This document shows positions 6,333 to 13,703 of a stretch of 17,435 nt of DNA, piece after piece. Numbering within the stretch: the first letter of the stretch is position 1; the number at the start of each line of letters is the position of its first letter. This stretch comes from Bacillota bacterium (lineage in GTDB: Bacteria > Bacillota > Clostridia > Christensenellales > UMGS416): NCBI GenBank assembly GCA_023422005.1, contig JAEZSC010000043.1:1-17435 (forward strand), given 5' to 3'. The position numbers were made by a program, and so were the translations under genes. The notes under the pieces were generated by a model. That model was not told where the DNA came from. It saw only the letters and a list, made by a program, of their open reading frames with translations, and did not search any database.

Positions 6333-7967
6333 ATGAAAACCCGCGCAAAACCTCAAAGGATTCTATTCCTGTTTGTCATCGCGGTTCTCGCAGTCGGCCT
6401 CGTTGCCTGTACTGGCAATGTGACCACACCCTCCGGCACGCCAGCAGCCTCGGCGAAACCGACGACCGACTCCGCCAAGGCCTCAGACGCGCCGCCACCG
6501 CCGGCTGATACCGGCGAGTTGGCAACTCTGGACTGGTATATCGGGCTGGGTGAGCCGCTGCCCGACCACAAGGCGGTAAACACCGCCATCAATGAATACC
6601 TGAAAGAGAAGATAAACGCCAATGTCAACCTGATCTACTGGACTTCCGCCGACTGGGAATCCAAAATGACGGTTATGGTGTCATCGGGTCAGGATCTTGG
6701 TATCATCGGCTTCGGCTCGCAGTCAAAACTTGACTATGTGGTCCAGAGCAAAGCCGGTTCCTTCTATCCCATCGAAGCATTGCTGGATAAATATCCGGAT
6801 ACAAAGAAGCTTTTCAAAGACGAAGTCTGGAACGGCATGAAGATCAACGACCATATTTATGGCATCCCGTCGCTGAAAGACAACTGCTATATTATGGGCT
6901 TTTACTACAACAAAACATTGGCGGACGAGCTCGGGATAGACCTCAAAGCGGCCGAATCGCTCAAGGGAATTGCCGGTGCCGAGGCTTTCTTCACGGACGC
7001 GATGGAAAAACGCACGACCAAATACGGCAAGGTTGACGAGCCGATCTACCTGATGAACTGGACGATGGAAGTTCCGTGCTGGTTCGCGGTCGAAACGTTC
7101 CTCAATGACAACAACCTGGCCGTTTGCAACATTGACGGCATAATGGATATCGCGGGCTACGATTCCAACACCGTGTTCAACCTTTACGACACCAAGGAAT
7201 TCCGGGATGGCTGCCTTGCCATGCAGCGTATGGCGGCAGCCAATATCATCCCCTACGACTATCAGGACGCAGCCAAAATGGGCGAGTATGGCCAGAGCAA
7301 AATGGTGCTCGCGTTCCCGAACTGGGGCCTGACTTATGTGTCCCCGAGTTTCCAGAGCCCGAACTTTGATGCGACCGTTGTGCCGCCCGCCCGCGTCTGG
7401 ACGGATACCAACAACTATTTCTCCGCTGGCACGGCCATCTCTGCCAACTGCAAGAATCCTGAAGCAGCCATGAAGGTTCTCAACTTTGTGAATACGGACA
7501 CCAAATTTGCCACCATGATGCGTTTCGGCGTGGAAGGCGTCAACTATAAGCGCGGCGCCGACGGCAAGATGACGTTCGAAGGCTCCAACAACGCGGACAC
7601 CGCCAACAGGGCTTATTACTACTGGTACGGCGCCCCCATTGGCAACCTGACCATCGTGGAAGCCCCGACAAACATGGTCGGTCCCAACAACGAGATGATG
7701 AACCTGATCAACAAGTACAACAGCGAAGCCAAAATACCCGCTCACCTGGGCTTCGTGTTCGACACAACCCCTGTCGCGAACGAACTGGCAGCTTGTACAA
7801 ACGTAGTGCTTGAGTACCGCGATTCGCTGCGCTTCGGTCAACTGGGTTCCGCCGACGAGGTGAACAAAGCTCTTGACGAGTTTAACAAGAAGCTCAAAGA
7901 CAACGGCTCGGAGAAGATCATCTCCGAGGTCCAAAAACAGCTTGACGCGTGGAAGGGTGCCAAGTAA
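6333..7967 (+). CDS. Extracellular solute-binding lipoprotein of the sugar ABC transporter, DUF3502-type
   Basis: This 544-residue secreted lipoprotein captures the sugar and delivers it to the two permeases encoded just upstream. A basic, hydrophobic signal peptide ends in the lipobox LVAC, with the lipidated Cys at residue 26. A low-complexity Ser/Thr/Pro/Ala linker follows to about residue 60. The remainder resembles family 1 (LplA-like) binding proteins, with KINDHIYGIPS, a GFYYNKTLADELGID segment and the late FVFDTTPVANELAACTNV region typical of the C-terminal DUF3502 part. ATG 6333 has TAGGAGGAG a few bases upstream. A GC-rich hairpin follows its stop codon, perhaps to stabilise this segment of the mRNA and keep its level above that of the downstream genes. 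The ligand cannot be read from the sequence. Confidence 0.92.
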   Translation: MKTRAKPQRILFLFVIAVLAVGLVACTGNVTTPSGTPAASAKPTTDSAKASDAPPPPADTGELATLDWYIGLGEPLPDHKAVNTAINEYLKEKINANVNLIYWTSADWESKMTVMVSSGQDLGIIGFGSQSKLDYVVQSKAGSFYPIEALLDKYPDTKKLFKDEVWNGMKINDHIYGIPSLKDNCYIMGFYYNKTLADELGIDLKAAESLKGIAGAEAFFTDAMEKRTTKYGKVDEPIYLMNWTMEVPCWFAVETFLNDNNLAVCNIDGIMDIAGYDSNTVFNLYDTKEFRDGCLAMQRMAAANIIPYDYQDAAKMGEYGQSKMVLAFPNWGLTYVSPSFQSPNFDATVVPPARVWTDTNNYFSAGTAISANCKNPEAAMKVLNFVNTDTKFATMMRFGVEGVNYKRGADGKMTFEGSNNADTANRAYYYWYGAPIGNLTIVEAPTNMVGPNNEMMNLINKYNSEAKIPAHLGFVFDTTPVANELAACTNVVLEYRDSLRFGQLGSADEVNKALDEFNKKLKDNGSEKIISEVQKQLDAWKGAK

Positions 7968-7990
7968 GCCGCCACCCTGAGTTTACTCAA

Positions 7991-8022
7991 GCGGCCCGCC
8001 CGGTTTGCGCCGGGTGGGCCGT
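7991..8022 (+). promoter_or_regulatory. GC-rich intra-operon hairpin after the binding-protein gene
   Basis: CGGCCCGCCCGG (7992-8003) pairs with CCGGGTGGGCCG (8010-8021) with a single G-U pair and a 6-base loop; an outer G-U pair extends it by one. No T-run follows, so it is not a clear intrinsic terminator. It ends only 17 bases before the next start codon. An mRNA-stabilising or processing element between a highly expressed binding protein and the enzyme genes is the likeliest role, with partial termination as the alternative. Confidence 0.6.
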
Positions 8023-8039
8023 ACCTATGGAGGAACCCG

Positions 8040-10082
8040 ATGACAAGACTGACCTTTGAGACTTACTCCATGCCGTCGGCGTCGCTGGGAAAGCTCAACC
8101 CGCTGCCGGATATCCGCAAGGCCGCGGACTTGCATACCTTGATCCCGGTGGATGAAGAGACGATTACGCCGGAGGAGTCCCGCTACATGGGCTGGGGGCA
8201 GATCAACGGCATACTGCCCTACCTGATACAGGACGGCTATAACCGCGACAAGCGGGAGCGCGCCTGGAACGCCGCGGTCCTGGAGAACGACCATGTCCGC
8301 GCGGTCGTGCTGCCAGAGCTGGGCGGTCGGCTTTGGTCGCTCGTGGATAAAGCCACCGGGCAGGAGCTGCTGCATCGCAATCCCGTTTTCCAGCCCTGCA
8401 ACCTTGCGCTGCGCAATGCGTGGATTTCCGGCGGCGTCGAGTGGAACGTCGGCATCATCGGGCATACGCCATTCACCGTGGATGCAATGTTCGCCGAGCG
8501 CATGGCGCTTGCTGACGGCACGCCGGTGCTGCGCATGTACCAATATGAGCGCGTGCGCCGCCTGATTTATCGAGTGGAGATGCTGTTGCCCGACGATTCA
8601 CACCACCTCTTCGTGCGTGTGCGTATTGACAACGCTTCAATGGAGGATACCGCCGTCTACTGGTGGAGCAACATCGCCGTGGACGAGCGCGAGGATGTCC
8701 GTGTCGTCGTACCGGCGCTGCGGGCTTATCGCTGGGGCTATGGCGGCATGGTATCCAAGCAGCCCATCCCCTATATGGCGCTGGACTGGCAGAAGCTCAA
8801 CGCCGCCAGCGGCAAGAAGGGCACGCTGGATCTGGATATCAGCCGCACCACGCAAATACCGCAGGCGATGGATTTCTTCTTTGATTTGCCCCAAGGGCAG
8901 CGACGCTGGATATCCGCCATAGGTTCCGACGGGTATGGCTTCATCCAGACCTCCACCGATGTGCTGCAAGGCCGAAAGCTCTTTGTCTGGGGAACGGGTA
9001 CCGGCGGCCGAAACTGGCAGAGCTTCCTGGCACGGCCCGGCTGCGCCTATCTGGAGATACAGGCGGGGCTGGCCCACACACAGCTGGAGCACCTGCCGAT
9101 GGCCGGTGGGCGCACGATCAGCTGGATGGAGGCCTATGGTCCCATCCACGCCGATCGCGAAGCGGTTCACGGTCACGATTGGGGTTCGGCCTGCGCTGCC
9201 GTCGAGCGTTCGCTGGAGGAAGCCTGCCCCCGCCAAAAGCTTGAGGCATTGCTTAAGGCTGTTGAGGAACAGCTCGATGGCGTGCCGGGCGAAATTGCCC
9301 AGACCGGCGCCAACTGGGCCCATGTACAGCGGGAGCTGCTGGGAGAACGGTTCCGCGACGGCGGCCTTTCCTTCCCGCAGTCTGCCTTGGGCCAGGCGGA
9401 GCGCACCTGGCTGGAGCTGATCCGGCACCGAAGGCTTGCGTGCCCAGCTCCGCTGGCTGAGCCAGACAGCTACCAGATCGGCCCTGAATGGGAGCGGCTG
9501 CTGGCCGATACGATCGCCGAGGGCGGCAGCGGCCATTGGTATGGGCAATACCAATACGGTGTGGCGCTGGCCCATGCCGGCAAGTCGGAGGAAGCCGAAA
9601 GCGCTTTCAAGCAGTCTTTTGCACTGGCCAGAAACCCGTGGGCGCTGCGCTGCCAGGCCGTGCTCAGCCAGATGGCCGGCGACGGGCAAAAGGCGGCGAG
9701 CCTGCTGCTGGAGGCCGTTGATATGCTGCCGGAGCCTAACCTTGCCAAGGAGGCCTTAAGCGCCCTGGTACAGGCTGGCCGCAGCGCCGACGCCGTGCGG
9801 GTGTACAGCGCGCTGCCGCCGCAGGTGCAGGCTGTCGGCCGCCTGAAGGTGCTGCTGATAGAGGCGCTGCTGGATCTTGGGGAAATGGAGCGGGCGGACG
9901 AGCTGCTGGGTGGCAGCATCGAGCTGGCCGACGTGCGCGAGGGCGAGGTCAAGCTTACCGACCTCTGGTTCCGAATGATGGCGATGCGGCGTGCCGGTGC
10001 AGCCGGCGTAACCGACGCGCTGCTCGATGAGGTCAAGCGGGAATGCACGCCGCCGGCCCATCTGGATTTCCGAATGAGCTGA
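8040..10082 (+). CDS. DUF5107 domain protein with C-terminal TPR-like repeats
   Basis: This is a 680-residue soluble protein with no signal peptide. Residues about 45-340 match the DUF5107 pattern, related to aldose 1-epimerase/galactose mutarotase-type beta-supersandwich folds. Visible landmarks are VLENDHVRAVVLPELGGRLWS, LLHRNPVFQP, WISGGVEWNVGIIGH and later WGTGTGGRNWQ and YLEIQAG. Residues about 490-640 form helical repeats with TPR-like spacing (GQYQYGVALAHAGKSEEAESAF). Many DUF5107 proteins I know of are longer. Biochemical function is not established; carbohydrate binding or a mutarotase-like or glycoside-modifying activity is inferred. GGAGG at 8029-8033, 6 bases before ATG 8040, sets the start. 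It is followed 9 bases later by the kinase gene, so it should act in the same sugar pathway. Confidence 0.85.
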   Translation: MTRLTFETYSMPSASLGKLNPLPDIRKAADLHTLIPVDEETITPEESRYMGWGQINGILPYLIQDGYNRDKRERAWNAAVLENDHVRAVVLPELGGRLWSLVDKATGQELLHRNPVFQPCNLALRNAWISGGVEWNVGIIGHTPFTVDAMFAERMALADGTPVLRMYQYERVRRLIYRVEMLLPDDSHHLFVRVRIDNASMEDTAVYWWSNIAVDEREDVRVVVPALRAYRWGYGGMVSKQPIPYMALDWQKLNAASGKKGTLDLDISRTTQIPQAMDFFFDLPQGQRRWISAIGSDGYGFIQTSTDVLQGRKLFVWGTGTGGRNWQSFLARPGCAYLEIQAGLAHTQLEHLPMAGGRTISWMEAYGPIHADREAVHGHDWGSACAAVERSLEEACPRQKLEALLKAVEEQLDGVPGEIAQTGANWAHVQRELLGERFRDGGLSFPQSALGQAERTWLELIRHRRLACPAPLAEPDSYQIGPEWERLLADTIAEGGSGHWYGQYQYGVALAHAGKSEEAESAFKQSFALARNPWALRCQAVLSQMAGDGQKAASLLLEAVDMLPEPNLAKEALSALVQAGRSADAVRVYSALPPQVQAVGRLKVLLIEALLDLGEMERADELLGGSIELADVREGEVKLTDLWFRMMAMRRAGAAGVTDALLDEVKRECTPPAHLDFRMS

Positions 10083-10091
10083 GCGTGAAAA

Positions 10092-11087
10092 ATGGAGGAT
10101 CGCGTTTATCTTTCCATCGACGGCGGCGGAACCAAGCTGCAGATGCTGCTTTATGACCAGCGCCTGACACCCTTGGGCACGGGTCTGGCGGGCGGTGTCA
10201 ACATCAATTCCACAACGCCGGAAAACTCCTTGTCCAACGTGAAGAGCTGTCTTGAGCAGGTGTTTTCGACGTGCCGGCCCGCCGCCATCGACCAGGCATT
10301 CGTCGTGTTCGTGGGGCCTGAGGAGGTGCTGCGCACGGAACTGGCGCATGTCGCGCCGGTCCGTGAATATGTATCGTTAAGCGAGCCCGCCGCAGGTCTT
10401 ATGGCCGGTGCCTTCTGGCGCGAGGGGATTTTGGCGTTATCCGGCACAGGCTCCGATGTTTTCCTTTGTACGGGCGAACATCGGCCCCGGGCGCTTCAGC
10501 AGAGCATCAGGACTGTCGTGGGTGGATGGGGGCCTCTGCTGGGAGATCAGGGCAGCGGCGTGTGGATGGGCCAGCAGGCCATCCGCGCGGCAGTATCCGG
10601 CCTGGAGGGCTGGACACAGCCCACGATTCTGCTGGACTTGATCCGCCGCGACTGGAAGCTTAAGCACGATTTTGAGATGGTCAACGTCGTGCACCGTTCC
10701 AGCGCGCCATTCCGCCAGATGGCCTCTCTGACCCGGCTCGTCGCCGAGGCGGCCAACCGGGGCGACGCGGTGGCGCTGGGCATTCTCAGGGAAGCCGGGG
10801 AGCTGATGGCAGCGCAGACGCTGTGCCTCTTGCGGCGCTGCGACATCCCGATAGAATACAAAAGGCTGGTTTGCGCCGGCGGCACATGGAAGGCCCATCC
10901 GGCGATGTTTGAGACCTTCCGGGAGCGGTTGCTGGCACAACAGCCGGACCTAGACATTCGCTGGCCGATCTTCGAACCCATTCTGGCGGGCCCGGCCATG
11001 GTGGCGCTGGAGAGCGGGGCTACCGCGGACGAGGCATGCGCCCTGCTGGCCCGGCAATACCCGGAAATGATGATTGCGCGCCCTTAG
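10092..11087 (+). CDS. BadF/BadG/BcrA-family sugar kinase, N-acetylglucosamine kinase-like
   Basis: This 331-residue cytoplasmic ATP-dependent kinase belongs to the actin/hexokinase (ASKHA) superfamily. The phosphate-1 loop is DGGGTK (D10-K15). ALSGTGSD is the second phosphate-binding loop, and GGWGPLLGDQGSGVWMG is the signature shared with N-acetylglucosamine kinases. Near residue 98 the sequence reads SLSEPAAGLMAG, where relatives have an Asp (ND/TD) thought to be the catalytic base; here it is Glu. The start ATG 10092 is 9 bases after the previous stop and has only a weak upstream ribosome binding site, so translational coupling is likely. Two SIS proteins follow, so phosphorylation of an amino sugar or another hexose before isomerisation is likely, but the substrate is not known. 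Confidence 0.87.
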   Translation: MEDRVYLSIDGGGTKLQMLLYDQRLTPLGTGLAGGVNINSTTPENSLSNVKSCLEQVFSTCRPAAIDQAFVVFVGPEEVLRTELAHVAPVREYVSLSEPAAGLMAGAFWREGILALSGTGSDVFLCTGEHRPRALQQSIRTVVGGWGPLLGDQGSGVWMGQQAIRAAVSGLEGWTQPTILLDLIRRDWKLKHDFEMVNVVHRSSAPFRQMASLTRLVAEAANRGDAVALGILREAGELMAAQTLCLLRRCDIPIEYKRLVCAGGTWKAHPAMFETFRERLLAQQPDLDIRWPIFEPILAGPAMVALESGATADEACALLARQYPEMMIARP

Positions 11088-11101
11088 GCGCGGGGGGAAC
11101 C

Positions 11102-11851
11102 ATGGACGACATCATCCGTCAATACATAGGGAACCTGCAAAAGACGCTGGACAGCGTGCTGTCCACGCAATCCGACGCGCTGATGCGCGGTGCGCAGAAG
11201 CTGTGCGAGGCGTCGCTTGCCGGCCGGAACATCTTTGCCTTCGGCTGCAGTCACGCGGGCTTGGTCGCGCTGGAACTCTATTATCGCACCGGCGGGATGG
11301 CTACGATCAACCCCATCCGCGCTCCCGGCCTTTGCCTGGATGTGGACCCCGCGACGATGACCAGCCAGATGGAGCGCCTGAACGGCTATGGCCGCGTCAT
11401 CGTGGATAACCAGCCCATCGGCCAAGATGACGTTGTCATCGTCCACTCCGTCTCCGGTCGCAACACCGTAACAGTGGACGTGGCACTACGCTGCCGCGAG
11501 AAGGGTGCTTACGTCATTGCGCTGACCAACATACAGACGACGACCCGGCAGGCCTCACGCCATCCCAGCGGGCAAAACCTCTATCAAGTGGCTGACCTCG
11601 TGCTGGACAACTGCGGCTGCCTTGGGGATTCGACGCTTGCCATCGACGGAGTGCCGGAGAAGGTCGGCCCGACATCCACCGCCGTGGGTGCCGCGATGCT
11701 CAACGCCATGGTAGCCCAGGCAGTGGCGCTGATCGCCCGTACCGGCGCCGTGCCACCGGTGTTCGTTTCGGCCAACATCGACGGCGGCGACGCGCACAAC
11801 CAAAGGATGCTTGAGGAATACCGGGATCACATCTTCTATATGGGCCGCTAA
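11102..11851 (+). CDS. SIS-domain phosphosugar-binding protein, UPF0309/COG4821-like (first of tandem pair)
   Basis: This 249-residue soluble protein has a single SIS fold, used by enzymes that isomerise, deaminate or cleave phosphosugars. The phosphosugar-binding loops are GCSHAG (48-53), followed by LELYYRTGG, and HSVSGRN (115-121). The tail PPVFVSANIDGGDAHN is very characteristic of the UPF0309 family. The catalytic activity of this family is, to my knowledge, not firmly assigned. I chose ATG 11102, 14 bases after the kinase stop and behind a G-rich site, over an in-frame ATG at 11036 that would overlap the kinase gene and add 22 non-conserved residues. The next gene is a diverged paralogue. 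A joint role after the kinase is inferred from order and spacing. Confidence 0.85.
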   Translation: MDDIIRQYIGNLQKTLDSVLSTQSDALMRGAQKLCEASLAGRNIFAFGCSHAGLVALELYYRTGGMATINPIRAPGLCLDVDPATMTSQMERLNGYGRVIVDNQPIGQDDVVIVHSVSGRNTVTVDVALRCREKGAYVIALTNIQTTTRQASRHPSGQNLYQVADLVLDNCGCLGDSTLAIDGVPEKVGPTSTAVGAAMLNAMVAQAVALIARTGAVPPVFVSANIDGGDAHNQRMLEEYRDHIFYMGR

Positions 11852-11880
11852 ACGGATTAGAACACAAGGAGAGCATTGCC

Positions 11881-12612
11881 ATGTTGATCGATCGCTATTG
11901 GGCAACCCTCGACGAGCTGTACGCGAAGGTGCGCACGACGCAAAAAGAGAATATCCTTACGGCCGCAACGCTGATTGCCCAGGCTGTGGATGAGGGAGCC
12001 TGTGTCCATATCCACGATTCGGGACACATCATCGATGCGGAGCTTATTTACCGGGGCGGCGGGCTCATCCTCTACAAGCCGTTCAAGTATCACCTGACAG
12101 TCGATAACCCGGTTCGCAAGCGCGACCGTTCGGACCTGAACACCTCGCTGGAGGGGCTGGCAGCCTATGCGCTGCGGGCATCCGGTGCCCGGCCCGGCGA
12201 CGTGTTCATCATGGGCTCGGTGTCCGGGCGCACCTTCAGCGTTGTGGACCTGGCCTCAGAAGCCCGTAAAATGGGCATGAAGATCATCGCTATCACGTCG
12301 ATGTCTTACGCAACACAGGTGGAGAGCCCTCATTCCAGCGGCAAGCGGCTGCACGAATTCGCCGACATTGTCATAGACAACTGCGCACCGCCTGCCGAGG
12401 CAATGATGGAGGTGGAGGGGCTTGAGGCCAACCTATGCGCCGCGTCAGGTCTTTCTGCGGCGTATATCATGTGGAGCATCACGACGATGGTCGTGGAGGA
12501 GCTGCTCAAACGCGGCAAGATGCCCGGCGTGCTCAAGAGCGCCAACTTCCCCGGCGGCAACGATTATAACAAGAGCTTTGTCGAACCGCGCTACGAAAGG
12601 GAGGGGCTATAG
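11881..12612 (+). CDS. SIS-domain protein, diverged UPF0309-like paralogue (second of tandem pair)
   Basis: This 243-residue soluble SIS protein aligns along its length with the preceding gene product. Shared landmarks include GxVSGR followed by VVDLASEARK, PHSSGKRLHEFADIVIDNC and the C-terminal SANFPGGNDYN. The first phosphosugar loop is altered: HDSGH (45-49) replaces the GCSHAG of its neighbour, followed by AELIYRGGGL. The second loop keeps SVSGR. AAGGAGAG at 11866-11873 precedes ATG 11881, 29 bases after the previous stop. It is the last gene before the strong terminator. The pair could form a heterodimer or act on successive intermediates; neither is shown. Specific activity unknown. Confidence 0.83.
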   Translation: MLIDRYWATLDELYAKVRTTQKENILTAATLIAQAVDEGACVHIHDSGHIIDAELIYRGGGLILYKPFKYHLTVDNPVRKRDRSDLNTSLEGLAAYALRASGARPGDVFIMGSVSGRTFSVVDLASEARKMGMKIIAITSMSYATQVESPHSSGKRLHEFADIVIDNCAPPAEAMMEVEGLEANLCAASGLSAAYIMWSITTMVVEELLKRGKMPGVLKSANFPGGNDYNKSFVEPRYEREGL

Positions 12613-12718
12613 TAGGGCAAGAGACATGTTTATCCCACTAATGCTAATGCGGCACGACATCAAGATACCGTCCTAGCTGCTTCCATACGGTGTTTTTTTC
12701 AGAGAGTTATTGCATAGT

Positions 12719-12760
12719 ACCAAGAAATGCGGCTTCGTATAGCCGCATTTCTTGGTTCTT
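12719..12760 (+). terminator. Strong intrinsic terminator with perfect 16-bp stem
   Basis: ACCAAGAAATGCGGCT (12719-12734) and AGCCGCATTTCTTGGT (12741-12756) are exact reverse complements around a 6-base loop, followed by TCTT and a T/A-rich tail. It ends the operon that begins with the permeases and insulates the DeoR unit. No gene converges on it. Confidence 0.85.
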
Positions 12761-12812
12761 TATATGGCCATCATGATGCCATTTCTTTTTCACACTGTAT
12801 ATTCATGTTGCA

Positions 12813-12832
12813 AATCGGTCAAAATCAGTCAA
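12813..12832. repeat. Tandem 10-bp repeats upstream of the DeoR promoter, operator candidate
   Basis: AATCGGTCAA is followed directly by AATCAGTCAA, one mismatch apart and in helical phase (10 bp). The copy end lies 25 bases upstream of the -35 box. TCGGTC (12815-12820) also has an inverted match GACCGA at 12846-12851. Such repeats suit autoregulation by the adjacent DeoR-family protein, but the assignment is inference. Confidence 0.45.
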
Positions 12833-12857
12833 CGTGAAAGAAAAAGACCGAACATAC

Positions 12858-12887
12858 TTGTATTTAGAAATGTTGTAGAAGTATAAT
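12858..12887 (+). promoter_or_regulatory. Promoter of the DeoR-SIS-PfkB-binding protein operon
   Basis: TTGTAT (12858-12863) and a perfect TATAAT (12882-12887) are 18 bases apart. Transcription would start near 12894, about 26 bases before the DeoR start codon. TTGTAT is itself inverted as ATACAA at 12890-12895, flanking the -10 box. Confidence 0.7.
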
Positions 12888-12919
12888 GTATACAAATCAA
12901 TCAGCCAGAGGAAAAAGCG

Positions 12920-13690
12920 ATGCAAACCGGGTTGACATCCAAATACAGAGCCGTGCTGGAATATATCAGCCGCAAGAAATCAGCGACCGTGGTGGAGATC
13001 GCGTCTGTCCATTTTTTGAGTGAGAGTACTGTTCGACGGCTGCTGGCTGAAATGGAGCAAAACGGTCTGGTCCATCGTTTCCATGGCGGAGCCGTGATTG
13101 CGGGAGACCAGCAAGATGGCCGAATGATCGCCATGCGCGAGGTTCAAAAAATCCAAGAGAAAGCCGCAATCGGGAAAGAAGCCGCGTCGCTGGTAAAGGA
13201 TGGGATGACATTGCTGATGCTCGGTGGAACCACCGTGATGGCCATGTGCCCCTATCTGAAAGGGAAAAGCATTACTGTCATTACAACGTCAATACCAGTT
13301 GTGAACGACCTCCTTCTTGAAGAAAACATGAAGCTTATCTTGCTGGGCGGCGTTGTTAACCCTACCGAATTGGAGGTAAGGGGATCCATGACCGCCGAAG
13401 GACTGTCTCGGCTGAGAGCGGACATCCTGTTTCTCGGCGCGACCAACATTCACCCTTTGCATGGCATGATGACCGATGACCCTGAGGCAGTCGCCACTTA
13501 TCGAGGCTGCATGGCCGCGTCTGATCAGAAAATACTTCTTGTCGACAGTACGAAATTCAAGACGGGCGGTGTTACCGTCGTAGCGGGTCTCAACGAATTG
13601 GATGTGATTATCACGGACGAAAGGTTGTCCGCAGAGTCGGCAGAGATGCTGGCAAAGAAAGGCGTTTCAACCATCGCCGTTAAGATGTGA
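12920..13690 (+). CDS. DeoR-family transcriptional regulator
   Basis: This 256-residue DNA-binding regulator heads the right-hand operon. An N-terminal helix-turn-helix spans about residues 8-58, with the recognition helix in SESTVRRLLAEMEQNG and the family HGGA motif at 55-58. The usual TxRRDL signature reads TVRRLL here. The rest (about 75-256) is the DeoR C-terminal sensor, which binds phosphorylated sugars; GMTLLMLGGTTVMAM, TTSIPVVNDLL and DSTKF are its landmarks. AGAGGA lies just before ATG 12920. The SIS and PfkB genes follow closely, so the inducer is probably a phosphosugar made or used by these enzymes, as in related systems. The tandem repeats at 12813-12832 may be its own operator. 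Confidence 0.93.
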   Translation: MQTGLTSKYRAVLEYISRKKSATVVEIASVHFLSESTVRRLLAEMEQNGLVHRFHGGAVIAGDQQDGRMIAMREVQKIQEKAAIGKEAASLVKDGMTLLMLGGTTVMAMCPYLKGKSITVITTSIPVVNDLLLEENMKLILLGGVVNPTELEVRGSMTAEGLSRLRADILFLGATNIHPLHGMMTDDPEAVATYRGCMAASDQKILLVDSTKFKTGGVTVVAGLNELDVIITDERLSAESAEMLAKKGVSTIAVKM

Positions 13691-13703
13691 CGGGAGGGGC
13701 AGT

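Larger units (their letters stand above)
12613..12919 (+). promoter_or_regulatory. 307-bp intergenic region: terminator then promoter
   Basis: No gene is supported. The region holds a T-tract (12693-12699) behind a poor 5-bp stem, a strong 16-bp-stem terminator (12719-12756), tandem 10-bp repeats (12813-12832), a near-consensus promoter (12858-12887) and the ribosome binding site of the DeoR gene. It separates two transcription units reading in the same direction. Confidence 0.8.

Noticed and set aside
6723..7934. A 403-codon open frame on the - strand across the first binding-protein gene
   Set aside because: It is fully antisense to a clear lipoprotein gene, has low-complexity V/H/G-rich composition and no recognisable motif; it is a by-product of GC-rich codon use.
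8637..9689. A 350-codon open frame on the - strand inside the DUF5107 gene
   Set aside because: It is antisense to a well-supported gene and shows no domain motif or ribosome binding site of note.
11102..12612. MurNAc-6-phosphate etherase (MurQ) assignment for the SIS pair
   Set aside because: The MurQ GAGTSGRL motif is absent; UPF0309 landmarks such as SANIDGGD fit better.
12626..12676. Possible 16-residue peptide after the second SIS gene
   Set aside because: It is too short, has no clear ribosome binding site and merely continues a shadow frame.
12667..12699. Terminator made of ACCGT/ACGGT and the following T-tract
   Set aside because: The stem is only 5 bp with a 15-base loop; the perfect 16-bp-stem terminator just downstream explains termination better.
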